Assembly (NCBI GenBank): GCA_015179045.1
Contig: WHUZ01000074.1
Span: 1 to 64,000 of the forward strand
Origin: Kalaharituber pfeilii
Lineage: Eukaryota > Ascomycota > Pezizomycetes > Pezizales > Pezizaceae
Reading direction: 5' to 3'
Length of the DNA stretch: 64,000 nt
Both the position numbers and the translations under genes were made by a program. Below are positions 30,158 through 40,487 of the stretch, piece after piece; the first letter of the stretch is position 1, and each line of letters starts with the position of its first letter. The notes below the pieces were generated by a model. It had not been told where the DNA came from and made no database searches. It was given only the letters and a program-made list of their open reading frames with translations.

Positions 30158-31292
30158 AAAATTCAGCTCACACTCTCGTTGCCAACAGACTTTCCCTGCA
30201 CCAAGAACCAATAGGAAGACTCCAAACCATTGCCAAGATGATGTCGAACAGAGGATGCAGACGAGGAATTCTCCCCCGCCCACTATCCCAAGACTGGGAA
30301 GATTTATAGAGCAAAATACACGAGAAGACCGGTATAGTGTCATCGAGACTCTTCGAGTCGCTATATGCCTTCATCCAGTAGCGACAAGACATCGAGTTAT
30401 TCCCAAAATGGCTCATCGAGGCCGTCGTCACCCCCTCTACAACCATACCGATACCGACGTCGCTGGGGCTCAGCCCAATCATCAGTATAGACACACCTCC
30501 GGTGGAACCCACAACACAGAAGCTGGACTTCAGCACTGTTGTTACATGCTCGCAAGACATTCCCACTCCAGAGCAAACTACCCCAGCCACCGCCACCGCC
30601 TTGACCCAACATAAGACAGCGGACAAAACTACGCAACAGACACTGGGAGAGCGGTCTAAGAAGAGAAAATGAAAAGCCCCATCTCCCAACCAACCCTACC
30701 AGATCAAGCCCCAACTCAGCGATGAGAAGGCCAAAAAGATCGCGTCGGCCCCTCCGGTCGACACCACTACGGCCACCAAGCCCACCACCAACAACCCATC
30801 GCCACCCCCCTCTCCCCGCCCCAAAACCACCCCTACTCCAACCACCCCCGGTGCCAAACCCAGACCAAAGCAGGCATCATAATACATGGGATCGCACCAA
30901 GAAAAGACTTAGGGAAGGTCAGGACATGGTTGGAAGTGGCGAACAAAGATTTGGGCAAGATCACTGGAATTCACTGGCTCAGGAAGAAGGCTATGCTGAT
31001 GGATGAGGGAAAGGTAACGAGCTCGGTGGTAGCCTACCTGGAGATGGACACTGAGACAGGAAGGGTGAGACTTGGAGGTCGATGGCTGAAATGCGACCGG
31101 TATGAGTTTGACAGGGGACGGAAGTAGGAGATACCGGGTCGGCATTCTACCCGGGTCATGTATGAGCGCCGCGGGCAAAACATGTAGTCAGACTTAGCCG
31201 TTTTTTGTTTTAGTCCCTCTTTAAAGAATAAACCCTCGCCATAGCCCTCAGGACGGTATGCGAGTAATGATATTAAAAAAAAAAAAAAAAAA
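30158..31292 (+). mobile_element. Family A half-LINE, longest 5' extent
   Basis: Begins near the end of the previous poly(A). It includes ORF1 N-terminal and middle parts (PHRGRRHPLYNHTDTD, GAQPNHQYRHTSGGT; broken frames), a Pro-rich linker (30,760-30,870), then GIIIHGIAPRKDLGKVRTW, GKITGIHWLRKKAMLMDEGK, TSSVVAYLEMD, RVRLGGRWLK, DRGRK with stop at 31,125-31,127. The 3' UTR and tail follow. About 1.1 kb, and still no ORF2. Confidence 0.8.
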
Positions 31293-31458
31293 GGTTCACC
31301 GTGCAGCACCTCCCGAGGTATATGGAGGTGTCATCGTTGCCCTGGTATACCACGGCGCCCGTTCTGTCTTCTAACTTGCTCCCATCAGTGTACACGCTCG
31401 TCCACATAAGGATAGAGAAAGCAACGGAAGGGAGTGTATGCAGTTGTGGGCAGACCTT
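31293..31458 (-). mobile_element. Family A ORF2 scrap (RNase H start)
   Basis: The minus strand reads SVYTDGSKLEDRTGAVVYQG and YLGRCCTVN, the first RNase H strand with its catalytic Asp. It is cut on both sides by LINE tails. Confidence 0.75.
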
Positions 31459-31560
31459 TTTTTTTTTTTTTTTTATCATTAATCGCTTGCCGCCCTGTGG
31501 GCTATGGCGATCGTTTACATACATAAAACAGCTAGGGAAACTAACTTCTCTCTCCCCCCT
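31459..31560 (-). mobile_element. Family A tail and 3' UTR
   Basis: Poly(T), ATCATTAATCGCTTGCCGCCCTGTGGGCTATGGCGATC. Outer pair ATCGC/GCGAT, inner loop CAC. Confidence 0.75.
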
Positions 31561-32010
31561 CCCCCCCTCTCCTCCGTAAGAAATAAGAAATTAAAAAGGA
31601 ATGTAACACCAACCAAATGGCGGACTACCTAGCATTCAGGTGTGAAGAAGAGGAGTACCCAGAAGAGTAGGAAAGGTGGGAAGATGCGGACGAAAAGAAG
31701 TGGGTGGAGCAACAAGAGAATGGGGAAGAGGTGGACATCTTGGGGGAGTTTTTGGGGTGGCTGAAGGTGTAATCGGGGAGGGGGCGATTTCTCATTTGTT
31801 TGAAGGTGGTGGCGGAGGAAAGTTGTAGCTATTTTTATTGCCTCGTGGAGGTGGGGTAGGGTGGGGTCGAGGTTTTCATTTGTAGAGAAGGCGGTGGAAG
31901 AGGTAGCTAGACAAGCCTGCCTCCGGGCTTTGAGGGCTTAGACCCAGGGGCCCTGCGATGGCGAACAGCGGCACGCGGGTCACGTAAATAAAAAAAAAAA
32001 AAGAAGAAAA
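31561..32010 (+). mobile_element. Family B LINE ORF2 end
   Basis: The plus strand reads ADYLAFRCEEEEYPEE then a stop, followed by WEDADEKKWVEQQENGEEVD and ILGEFLGWLKV with stop. A 3' UTR, the tail (GACAAGCCTGCCTCCGGGC ... GCACGCGGGTCACGTAAAT) and a mixed A-rich end complete it. Confidence 0.75.
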
Positions 32011-32059
32011 AAAATCTAACCCCTGAGTTCAGTAGAATGTATCTCTTAGTAGCATAGAC

Positions 32060-32547
32060 CACCTGTTCATAATAGCCTAAGAAGACCGACAAGCCCTCCG
32101 CCCCTCCACCGATCCCCGACGCCACCACCTCGAAGCACGGCGTCGTAGTACACGGACTCGCCCTCAGAAAAGACCTGGGGAAAGTTCGGCGATGGTTGGA
32201 GACTGGGAACACGGGTCTGGGAAAGACAGTTGGAATAAGGTGGTTAAGGAAGAAGACCGTGCTGCTGGAAGAGGGGAAGAAGACCAGTTCAGCCGTGGTG
32301 TACTTGGAAGACAAGACTGGCGTAGAAAGGGTAAGACTGGGCGGGAAATGGTTGAGGATCAGCCCATACGAACCGGACAGACGACGGAAGTGAAGCACGC
32401 TCCCTTGTATGGATACCCGCATCATGTATGAGCACCGCGGACAACACATGTATCTAGTGGTCGTTATTTTTCCTTTTCCTTTTAAATAAACCCTCGCCAT
32501 AGCCCATAGGGCGGCATGCGAGTAATGATATTAAAAAAAAAAAAAAA
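32060..32547 (+). mobile_element. Family A half-LINE
   Basis: Plus strand: GVVVHGLALRKDLGKVRRW, GKTVGIRWLRKKTVLLEEGK, TSSAVVYLEDK, RVRLGGKWLR, DRRRK stop (32,391-32,393). The 3' UTR has ACCCGCATCATGTATGAGC and CACATGTATCTAG, then tail and poly(A). Confidence 0.88.
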
Positions 32548-32679
32548 AGTAGCCTTAAACTTTTAATACGATATAAATTTACTACCAGAAACTGAGTAGT
32601 AAGCTAGGTATATGTTCTTGAACCCAAGATTTTCAAGTTAATATATATCATCTAAAAATACTTTGAAGGTAGTTGAATT

Positions 32680-33011
32680 AGGGTGCGCAAACGGGTCGGG
32701 CAACCCGCGACCCGACCTGCCCGACCCGCTCCAGCCGGCGGGGTCATCATTGGAGAACCGCCCGCGGGGCCCCGCGGAACCCGTAAAAACCCGCGATGCC
32801 AGTATCAGTAGCAATATGCTTGCCGCAATGGCAGTGTTTACAGCCATATATGCTCGCCGCGACTACATTATATGTGGCCGATAGATGTGGCTTGGCGCTA
32901 AGGCGGAGCCTCGCAGGGCCCGCGGGGCCCCGTGGGCGGGTTGGCCAAAGAGGCGGGGCGGGCTGCGGGCGGGTCGTAGGGGGGCAAAACCCGCCCCGAC
33001 CCCGCCCTGAC
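32680..33011. repeat. GC-rich hAT-like MITE, one end truncated
   Basis: It starts TAGGGTGCGCAAACGGGTCGGGC and is dense in CCCGACCCG/GGGTCGGGC words of both orientations, with CCCGCGGGGCCCCGCGG palindromes. This is the style of hAT-derived MITEs in many eukaryotes. The right end is lost against LINE sequence at about 33,012. No coding content. Confidence 0.5.
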
Positions 33012-33480
33012 CCCGCCCTGGGGGCTATGGCAAGGTTAAATACATAAAAGGAAGTGGTTAGGTACATGAAAGAAAATGGAATGAAAAATGTTGATAATAA
33101 AAATGAGAGGGAAATAAAAGTTAGAAGTCTCTTCCCATCGAGATTGTGTCAAATAGCCTCTGTCTACTCCCGCCCTACCCACTTCAGTAGCTCCGCCAGT
33201 TTGTCTCCTTCCCCTTCCTTTTCGAGTTTTGGTGGGCTCAGATCCGTCTCACCCCGGGCCACTTTCGCCTCTATACTTCGTATGGTTGGTGTTCTCTAGG
33301 GCTTTGCTGCACCACCTACACTCTGACGAGTCTCATTGGCCTATTTGGTATCACCATTGCCTTAGTCCCTTATTCCCAAGAATGCCTGCGAGTGTCACTA
33401 CTGCTGTTCTATTACCTAACCTTTGTAGAGAGCGGTGTTTTAGGATAGCATACATACTAAAACCACGTCTTTGATCCTCC
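33012..33480 (-). mobile_element. Family A LINE ORF2 end, tail missing
   Basis: It starts inside the hairpin (GGGGCTATGGCAAGG) without poly(T). The minus strand then carries CRWC, LAGILGNKGLRQW and a stop-containing frame. Old copy. Confidence 0.65.
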
Positions 33481-33631
33481 TGTAGTTAGTGACCGTGTAT
33501 CTAAATTAATAGACTCATCTTCTTGTAGTCCATCTTTCCACTGTACTTTTCAATATCCTTTTGATACTTTGAGATTTTTCGACGCAACGTTATTTTACTT
33601 TCCTTGCAAAAGGTCTTGTCTACTACTCTAC
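33481..33631. other. Short unassigned interval
   Basis: No feature seen. Confidence 0.35.
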
Positions 33632-33645
33632 AGCGTATCCCGGTA

Positions 33646-33936
33646 TTTTTTTTTTTTTTTTTTTAAAATCACGTTACCCCGCTTGCAGCGCCAAGCCATG
33701 GGAGGGTCCATGGGCAACAAGCCCTCATAGCCCGGAGACAGGCTAAACGAAAACTTCTATCTACATGACGTCGCCTCCCCCTCTCCGCCCCCTGCCCCCG
33801 CCCCCCGCCGCTACAACTCCATTCCGGAAAAGAACCTCTCCAGCTCATCCCGTCCGCTTCCAGCTCTTTTCTCTGTCTCCCTATTCTCTCAACTCCTCCG
33901 ACGAAATTTACCCCCCTAGATCGTATCCTGGTCTAG
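33646..33936 (-). mobile_element. Family B LINE end with target duplication
   Basis: AGCGTATCCCGGTA / AGCGTATCCTGGTA flank it (33,632-33,645 and 33,937-33,950). In minus sense it carries the last ORF2 codons, a 3' UTR, the tail and poly(A). Confidence 0.82.
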
Positions 33937-34054
33937 AGCGTATCCTGGTAGTTGACTCGGAGGAGCTCTAGAGCTCCGTTGCGAAAGGTCTCTATTCTGA
34001 TCTAGATTTCTTAAGTGCTGCAAGCTATTCTATTACTTTAAATTCCACAGTTCA

Positions 34055-34280
34055 CAAGATGAGGCAGAATGAGCTTAATCTACACGTATGGCAGGCCCTT
34101 TTCCCGGCGCGATGATGCAGAATGAGCTGAATTTTACCGGCCTGGTAGGACCGTTTTCGCGGCGCGCGCGATGATGCAGAATGAGCTGAATTTTACCTGC
34201 CTGGCAGGGCCTTTTTCGCGGCGCGCGATGATGCAGAATGAGCTGAATTCTACAGGTATGGCAGGGCCCTTTTCGCATCC
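34055..34280. repeat. Tandem repeat, about four units of 55-60 bp
   Basis: Units start GATGCAGAATGAGCTGAAT or a near variant at about 34,055, 34,112, 34,170 and 34,228. Each contains a TGGCAGGGCC-like segment and a GCGGCGCGCG-rich end of variable length. The array lies about 0.9 kb upstream of the lectin gene. Confidence 0.82.
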
Positions 34281-34990
34281 GGACTTTGGGTTAGCGCGAT
34301 ATTCACTCGTTTTCAGCCCTGTAAATCAGAAGGTTGGATCAGCGCGATCTGCACTCGTATTCTGCCCTGCAAGTTCTTTCAAACTAGCCTTTCGGAAACT
34401 TCTCCGCAGGCGATCTTGCCCTGGAAAGGACACTGACATGCGAATTCGCCATCGATATTGGTATACAGGATGAAGGAACTTCTCTCCAGATCTGGAATCC
34501 TCATTTGAAACCCTGAAGCAAAACTGAACGAGTTGTGTTTCCTTGATGGAACTGTTCTGTCCGTGGACGTGATTGCAGGCTAAACATCTGTTGCAAACTA
34601 TCTACCCTGCTTTTTGTACGGAGTTACTACTGGGGTTACGGAATCCATATCTCGACAATATTGACAAGCCTCGAGTGCTTTTATTGGAAGACGCCCCTTA
34701 TGGTTTCGATGATGCCAAATAAAATCCAGATCGGGGAAAGTTAAAATGAGGAACAACAATATTCTGAGCTGGTACTCTGATCTTTGTGCGATCCACCAAG
34801 ACCATTGGCGATCGAGTGTGTGTGCCAGCGAGGGCATTATGCTACACTCAGGACAGTCGGCGATATGCAGACTTGTGGTACACAGGAGCGCCAGTTGTCT
34901 CCAATTTTCGATAACAAGGTACAGGTGTATTTCGTCCTTGTGACGCAAAGTCCAGGCCGGGTTAGAATGTAGTGGTTGAAGGATGAAGAG
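34281..34990. other. Non-coding interval upstream of the lectin
   Basis: Short frames exist on both strands but none has a domain, a start context or a transposon match that I trust. Confidence 0.4.
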
Positions 34991-34999
34991 TACTGCATC

Positions 35000-35153
35000 C
35001 CAAGATATAAAGGCAACACGTCTTCTCTAGTGAAGACTTTTCCACCAAACACCACTCCACTGAGCTCCATCAAGACGCATCTCGTGCTCTATATCTATTT
35101 CAATTACATCTCTCCGCTTGCTCTAGTTCTCCTGAACTTATCGATCTATCAAA
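35000..35153 (+). promoter_or_regulatory. Core promoter and leader of the lectin gene
   Basis: AGATATAAAGGC at about 35,003 is a TATA-like box, 145 nt before the ATG. A pyrimidine-rich leader (CATCTCTCCGCTTGCTCTAGTTCTCC) precedes the ATG at 35,154. Confidence 0.5.
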
Positions 35154-36157
35154 ATGACGAGTCCCATCAAGCGCACCGCCACCGCAGCCATTGCATTTGG
35201 TAACGTCCACCTCAGGGTATACTTCCAAGATAAGGACGGCTGGGTCCGAGAATCGCAATGGGACGGAAGCTGGACTGGTGGCGGTACTGGAAACAGGCTT
35301 TTCAAAGCCAAAATCAACACCCCGCTTGCGGCAGTCACCTGGGGCAGCTCCCCACATGTAAGTTCAGAATTCGAATTCCCTCCCCCTTAGGAACCAATGA
35401 CAATTTGGTGCTAATTTCTTCTCCAGATCCGCGTCTACTACGTTGACGAAAATGACACTTTGCAAGAGCATTGCTGGGATAACTCATGGTATCGCGGCGC
35501 TCTTGGGAACTCCAATGTCAAAGTTAGTTCCAATTCGAAGATTGGCGCTTGCACCTGGAGTGCCACCCCTTCTATTAGAGTGTACTACCAGGAGGCCTCC
35601 TCCACGACTCTCAGGGAGTACGGCTGGGACGGCAGCGGATGGTATCAGGGAGCATTCAAGATAGATCACGCAATTGACGGGTCCTCTATTGCCGCCGTAG
35701 CACTGAGGAATCAAGCTAGCTTGAGAATTTACTATCAGACCTCAGACCTGTGGATTCGCGAGCACTGCTGGGAAGGACATTGGACAGCTGGTAGGTATTC
35801 CACTTTTGCAAGTATCCGTCTTACTTTGGTGTCGTAAAACTCTAACTCATGAATGACACAGGCCATAATCTCACACAAGCTCCAGGCTGCACTACGATCG
35901 GCGCAATCACTTGGAGCAGCGACCCGCAAATTCGCGTCTACTTTCACGACTACAATGGTGGGATCCTCGAAAATGCTTACAGCGGTGGATGGAATACCCC
36001 AGTAAAGCTCACCAATGCACTCCGTGACACCTATTTGTCTGTTTGCTGCTGGGGATCCGTTCATATCCGCATTTATTATCAGGAACAGCCACAAAAGGTC
36101 CAAGAGTATTGCTGGGACGATAGATGGGCTTCTGGGGCTACTGTGCCTACATCCTAA
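35154..36157 (+). CDS. AAL-type fucose-specific lectin
   Basis: Three exons: 35,154-35,357, 35,427-35,790, 35,862-36,157, coding 287 aa. Introns of 69 and 71 nt have GTAAGT and GTAGGT donors. The protein has six repeats, each with (I/L)R(V/I)Y(F/Y), then a Glu, then usually a Trp: LRVYFQDKDGWVRESQW, IRVYYVDENDTLQEHCW, IRVYYQEASSTTLREYGW, LRIYYQTSDLWIREHCW, IRVYFHDYNGGILENAY, IRIYYQEQPQKVQEYCW. This is the six-bladed propeller of the Aleuria aurantia lectin family (about 310 aa), where the Arg, Glu and aromatic residue bind fucose. No signal peptide is visible, so it is probably a cytoplasmic lectin released on damage. Typical proposed roles are defence or recognition of fucosylated glycans (family knowledge). 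Confidence 0.9.
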
Positions 36158-36820
36158 GAATGTAACCTGGGAGGTTCCGTTTCCTTCATTCTGCTGTCCG
36201 ATTCTTCAGGGCTAGTTTTTTTGTTATATAAAATCAAGGCTTGGAATGGAGGTATTGAATGGATATAAACGGAGCAGGAGACCGCCAAGTAGTGGGAGAA
36301 AAAGTGGCAAGAGCGTAAAAAAAAAAAAAAAAACATCATGCAAGTACTGGATGACAATTGTACAAGGATTTATTGTTTCTAGCTCGTACTTTTGCATTTC
36401 ATCACGTGAATCATGCTGTTTGGTGGTCAATTTTATTAAGATGCGAGACACAAGCTGAGATCGTGGAGATGTTCAGCAGTCGCTGACTTCAGCCGCATGC
36501 ATGTCATAGTTTAACTACAGCAAACTCGTGGCCATAACAACCTTTTAATGAGCCTTTGGTGGACCTGCATATGAACTATTGTATTTCTCTGCTATGTTCA
36601 GTATTAGTTAACGAATCAATGACTCGCTGATGCAAAAAGTATTCGGACACTAGATGTTCCATACGAGCTATGTACTTTTAGGATTAGTAGTGTTAAACCT
36701 AGCAAATATTACCGCAGTCCTCTAATAAGCATGATATATTTTTTTTATATTATTATTTGCATACTACCCTACAGACTATGACAAGAGTATGTACCTTATG
36801 TAATGAAAATAAGTAAAGGA
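36158..36820. other. Downstream interval with a worn family A tail
   Basis: No gene seen. At about 36,735-36,790 TATTATTTGCATACTACCCTACAGACTATGACAAGAG is a family A tail in which most changes are C to T or G to A. Confidence 0.4.
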
Positions 36821-37217
36821 GTTTTTTTTTTTTTTTTATTCCATTACTCGCGTGCCGCACCTGGGACTATGGCGAGGTCTGGTTAAATACAGAATGTGTG
36901 TAGTAAAAGGAAAAGGAAAGTAAACGGAAATGTAAAGTCTCAGACAGGAATCCGAAGTCTCCTCCCATCATCACTCTCGTCCTGTCCACTCCAAAATCTC
37001 CCTCAGTTTGTCCCCCTCCCCCTCCTTCATCTTGGACGGCGCCTTCAGGTCCGCTTCCCCTCCCACCCATCGCCTCTTCCAGACTTCGCACTCGTTGAGT
37101 ATGTGTGTGTTGTTCTCTTCCGCCCTGCCGCACCACCTGCATTCTGGTGATTCTGCCTTTCCGATCCGGTGTCTCCATTGTCTTAGCCCTTTGTTGCCTA
37201 ATATCCCTGCCAGGGTT

Positions 37218-37410
37218 TTTTTTTTTTTTTTTTTTTTAAAATCACATACATAACCCCGCTTGTAGCACTTGGCCATGGCAGGGTCCCTGGGCAAGCCCTC
37301 ATAGCCCGGAGACAGGCTAAACTAACTCTCTACGTACATGGCCCCCACGCGCCGTCGCCCCCGCTCTCCTAGCTTCTAGAACTTGACCCCGCATTCTCCT
37401 ACCTTCTAGA
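37218..37410 (-). mobile_element. Family B tail insertion with 15-bp target duplication
   Basis: ATCCCTGCCAGGGTT occurs at 37,203-37,217 and 37,411-37,425. The 193-bp insert nearly copies 13,895-14,084 in reverse (GTCTCCGGGCTATGAGGGC, tail, poly(A)). Confidence 0.93.
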
Positions 37411-38096
37411 ATCCCTGCCAGGGTTGCTACGGCGTGTCGGAATGCCAGCCTCTGAAGGGGTCGGTACGTTAGTTGTGGTCGGTTCCTTTCCATGGCTCTC
37501 TATGACTTCGCACATTGGCGTATGCCGGCCTCCGTGACTACCTCGTCTTGGTATTGCAATGCGGTGCCAACTTTGGCGGCCTCGCCGGCTTGGGTGTTAC
37601 CTGAGATGCCTGCGTGCGCCTTTACCCATAATACCGCCAAGTCTAGATCGCCCCGTGCCGCTCTTCCTTCCCATTTTTCTCTCACCAGCTGTGCGGATCC
37701 TTCGTGGGTCGGGTCCCCATTAGCGATTTTCGTCAATTTTGATATGGCTATTTTGGAATCTGTCATGATCAGGACTTCCCCGGTGTGTTTCATGGCTTCG
37801 CCCATGGCTATCAGCTCCACGTCGTTCACTGTGGACTGGTATCCTAGATACATTGATGCGCTTGCTCTGGTGAAGTGTGTCCCGGCTCCGGTAGTCTCAT
37901 CTCTCCTGCTTCCATCAGTGTACACGCATGTCCAGCCTTCGTCTTCTTCGTCGGAGTTGATCCTTTCCCATTCCTCTCTGGGGGTGTCCCTCGGGTATGA
38001 TGGTAGCACATGTATTGGTAACGGGTCCTTATGGATCAGCGAGCCTCCCAGGTATTTGGTGTCTGGTTGTTGATATCTTAGGGGTTCGTCGCTGAA

Positions 38097-38476
38097 TGTA
38101 ACGGCGGACGTGGTCTGGGGCCCGTGGATGACGGCGATCTACGGAGCGCAGGCAGGAGGCGGCAGGCGGCAGTTCAGCAGTTCGCGGCAGCAAGGCGGTT
38201 CAACGGTTCACAGCGGTACAGCAGTTCAGCGGATCGGCACAGCAGGTAACCACTCTACTTAGTAGAAACTAAATACAAGAGGTTGCGTAAAAAGAAAAAG
38301 GAACGGAGAACACACAGCCATGAACACCACTTATATACACTTTTGAGACTGCAATACGCACTCAGGTCACATCCCTTTTACCCATATATATTGTACCGAC
38401 ATCCCGAAATGCTTGTCAGAGGTCATCTTTTAGCGTGAAGCTATTTACCCGGCTCGCTATACAATATCCCGTTACA
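38097..38476. mobile_element. Solo LTR, 380 bp, 5-bp target duplication
   Basis: TGTAACGGCGGACG ... ATATCCCGTTACA with a perfect CTGAA on both sides (38,092-38,096 and 38,477-38,481). The first part has repeated CGGCAG/TTCAGCAG words. The LINE reading resumes on the far side, showing a clean insertion. A second copy is at 62,519-62,890. No internal retrotransposon region remains. Confidence 0.9.
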
Positions 38477-38560
38477 CTGAATCGTAGTGTTCGCGCCTCT
38501 ACTCTCTCTGACTCGCTGTGGACGAACGTTTCGATCGTTTCCAGGTTAGTGAGCCCCTCC

Positions 38561-38733
38561 ACTAAAGTAAAGGAGTATCGGTGTTCGCAGGCCGCCTGGC
38601 TTGGTAGGCCTGAAACCGCCTGGGCCTGCCTGAAACATGCAGGCCGATTCAGGCTATTCAGGCCAATTCAAGCCGGTTCAGGCAGACCAGCTCGTGCAAA
38701 TACTAATAGCATCATCGGTTTGAGCCTGCGTGC
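38561..38733. repeat. CAGGC/GCCTG-rich MITE-like fragment
   Basis: Dense CAGGC/GCCTG words in both orientations around 38,590-38,690. It is the target of the micro-insertion at 38,734. Boundaries not resolved. Confidence 0.35.
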
Positions 38734-38796
38734 CTTTTTTTTTTTTTTTTTTTTGTGTCACGTGACCCCGCACGCAGCTGCTCGCCATGGCAGGGC
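38734..38796 (-). mobile_element. Hairpin-only micro-insertion, family B (63 bp)
   Basis: A 12-bp duplication GAGCCTGCGTGC flanks it (38,722-38,733 and 38,797-38,808). In minus sense it starts GCCCTGCCATGGCGAGCAG and ends GCGGGGTCACGTGACAC plus poly(A). Confidence 0.92.
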
Positions 38797-38854
38797 GAGC
38801 CTGCGTGCTGAGGGAGTTATTTCATTAGAGAGTTCAGTTCGGCAAGAGCCTGGG

Positions 38855-39134
38855 TTACACCACCCACATACTCAACGAGTGCGAGGTATGGAAGAGGAGA
38901 TGGCCAGGAGGGGAAGCGGACCTGAAAGCGCCACCCAAGATGGAAAAGGAAGGGGAAGGAGACCGATTGAAGGAAATATTGGAATGGGCGGGACGAGACT
39001 GACGGGTCAGACTTTTTCTAAGACAGTTATTTCTACATTCTCATCTTCATTCACCCTGTTATTCCTATTTGTAACTAAATATCGCCTTAGCCCATAGGGC
39101 GGTATGCGATTAATGATATAAAAATAAAAAAAAG
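38855..39134 (+). mobile_element. Family A ORF2 C-terminal end
   Basis: The plus strand reads THILNECEVWKRRWPGGEAD and LKEILEWAGRD stop, then a 3' UTR, the tail ATCGCCTTAGCCC...GCGATTAATGAT and a short A-rich end. Confidence 0.82.
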
Positions 39135-40448
39135 GGACTAGTATTTGAACTTGCACAGAGCAGGAAAAGATGTGAGTGGTGGAGGAGTGTAATGCAGTGA
39201 CAGTGAATATCTCGAGGCGTCTTGTAACTGTTTGGGGCCAGCCATCTAAGCGGGCCACTCATGACTGGCCTGGGCCAACTATTTCCTCCACACAAAACTA
39301 GATGGCCTGGGCTAGCCATGCTAAGACTAATGGCCCGGGCCAGTGGTCTGCATTTCAAGGTGAGTAGTCCGAGCCATCCATATTTGTGCTGGCTGACCTG
39401 GACCACTGGTCTCAATTCCAAATAAATGCCCTGCACACTTGAGTGAAAAATTTGTATTTATGCCGCTCTACAGAGAACCAGATGTAGCTGCTCCCATTGT
39501 CTGTCTTGGTGAATATACTAATTGAGTATATAAGATCCTAATTATTTATAGGACGCCTCAAGATATTCACCGCCACCGCATTCCCTACAATCCTCTTCCA
39601 CTCGCATCTCTTCCTGTCTTGTACAAGTTCAAACACCAGTCCCTCCTCCTGCTCGTTTCAAACTAAGGCCACCATACCTGCTCTCATTACTCTCCCTCCT
39701 TGCCCTTTTCCAGATACTCAGCAAGAATTTGAATGTTACCTCTAGTCTCCACAACACCATACTTGCTCTTTCTGACATTCTACATCAGGATGAGAAGAAG
39801 GTGAACAGGTATATAGGTCCCTTTCTGCAGCCACACGCTGAGCTATCCATCCTTCTCGATAGGAACAGTTTTACGGAGAGTATATTGCTACCTTGAGTAG
39901 TATTGTCAAGTTGGAGACAAAGGTTTTCATACTGCAAAGAAGGATCATTGGGTGGAGAGGTTGCCAGCTCTTCTGCTTAAACCTCGGATGTGACTATAGC
40001 GAGATATTTTTATAGTATAATGGCGATTCAAAGTGCCCAAACGGCTTTGTAGAAAATGTTGATTACGTAGAGTGAGACTTGCCGACAATACGACAAATCG
40101 AACTACAGAAGACTCAGATGCTGAGGTGCATCAAGAGGGAAATGATGACGTTCACAATACTAATCATATCATTCAAGAAATCATGTAAATGGAGCGATGT
40201 TGCCAGCGCTATAAATGTTCAGTATGGTAAGCGGCAATTTAAAGAAAAAAGAAAAAGAAAAAAAAAAAAAATGCATGTCAGGCAAGAAAAATCATGTACT
40301 GTAAAGCAGCAACATCTCTACCCATGTATCTAATTATGCAGCTTGGCTCGTTTTTTGGTCTTTGATCGATCCTTGTGAATCGATCAGTGGGCCCCGTCTT
40401 AGTGATGAGTAGCCCAGGTTACCGACTGAACCCGGGCCACACACATGT

Positions 40449-40450
<2 letters not shown>
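39135..40450 (+). repeat. Family D repeat, copy 2
   Basis: Near-identical to 21,371-22,711 over its length, with scattered indels. The TATA-like and pyrimidine-rich part is kept. A 31-bp block containing the copy 1 ATG is missing (near 39,707). Confidence 0.8.

Positions 40451-40487
<37 letters not shown>

Larger units (their letters stand above)
36822..38560 (-). mobile_element. Family A LINE ORF2 end carrying a family B insertion and a solo LTR
   Basis: In minus sense, from the 3' end: poly(T), tail, 3' UTR, ORF2 stop at about 36,975, LREILEWTGRE, HILNEC, CRWCG, LAGILGNKGLRQWRHRIG. Then the family B insert, the RNase H domain (38,009-37,500: VYTDGSRRDETTGAG, VELIAMGEAM, IMTDSKIAISKL, WVKAHAGISGNTQAGEAA), then the solo LTR, and beyond it ETFVHSESERVEARTL. 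In the late RNase H motif the usual Asp of EADKAA is Gly. Confidence 0.85.

Noticed and set aside
30168..30689. 173-codon minus-strand frame with Val/Gly-rich sequence
   Set aside because: It lies opposite the plus-strand ORF1 middle region of the half-LINE at 30,158.
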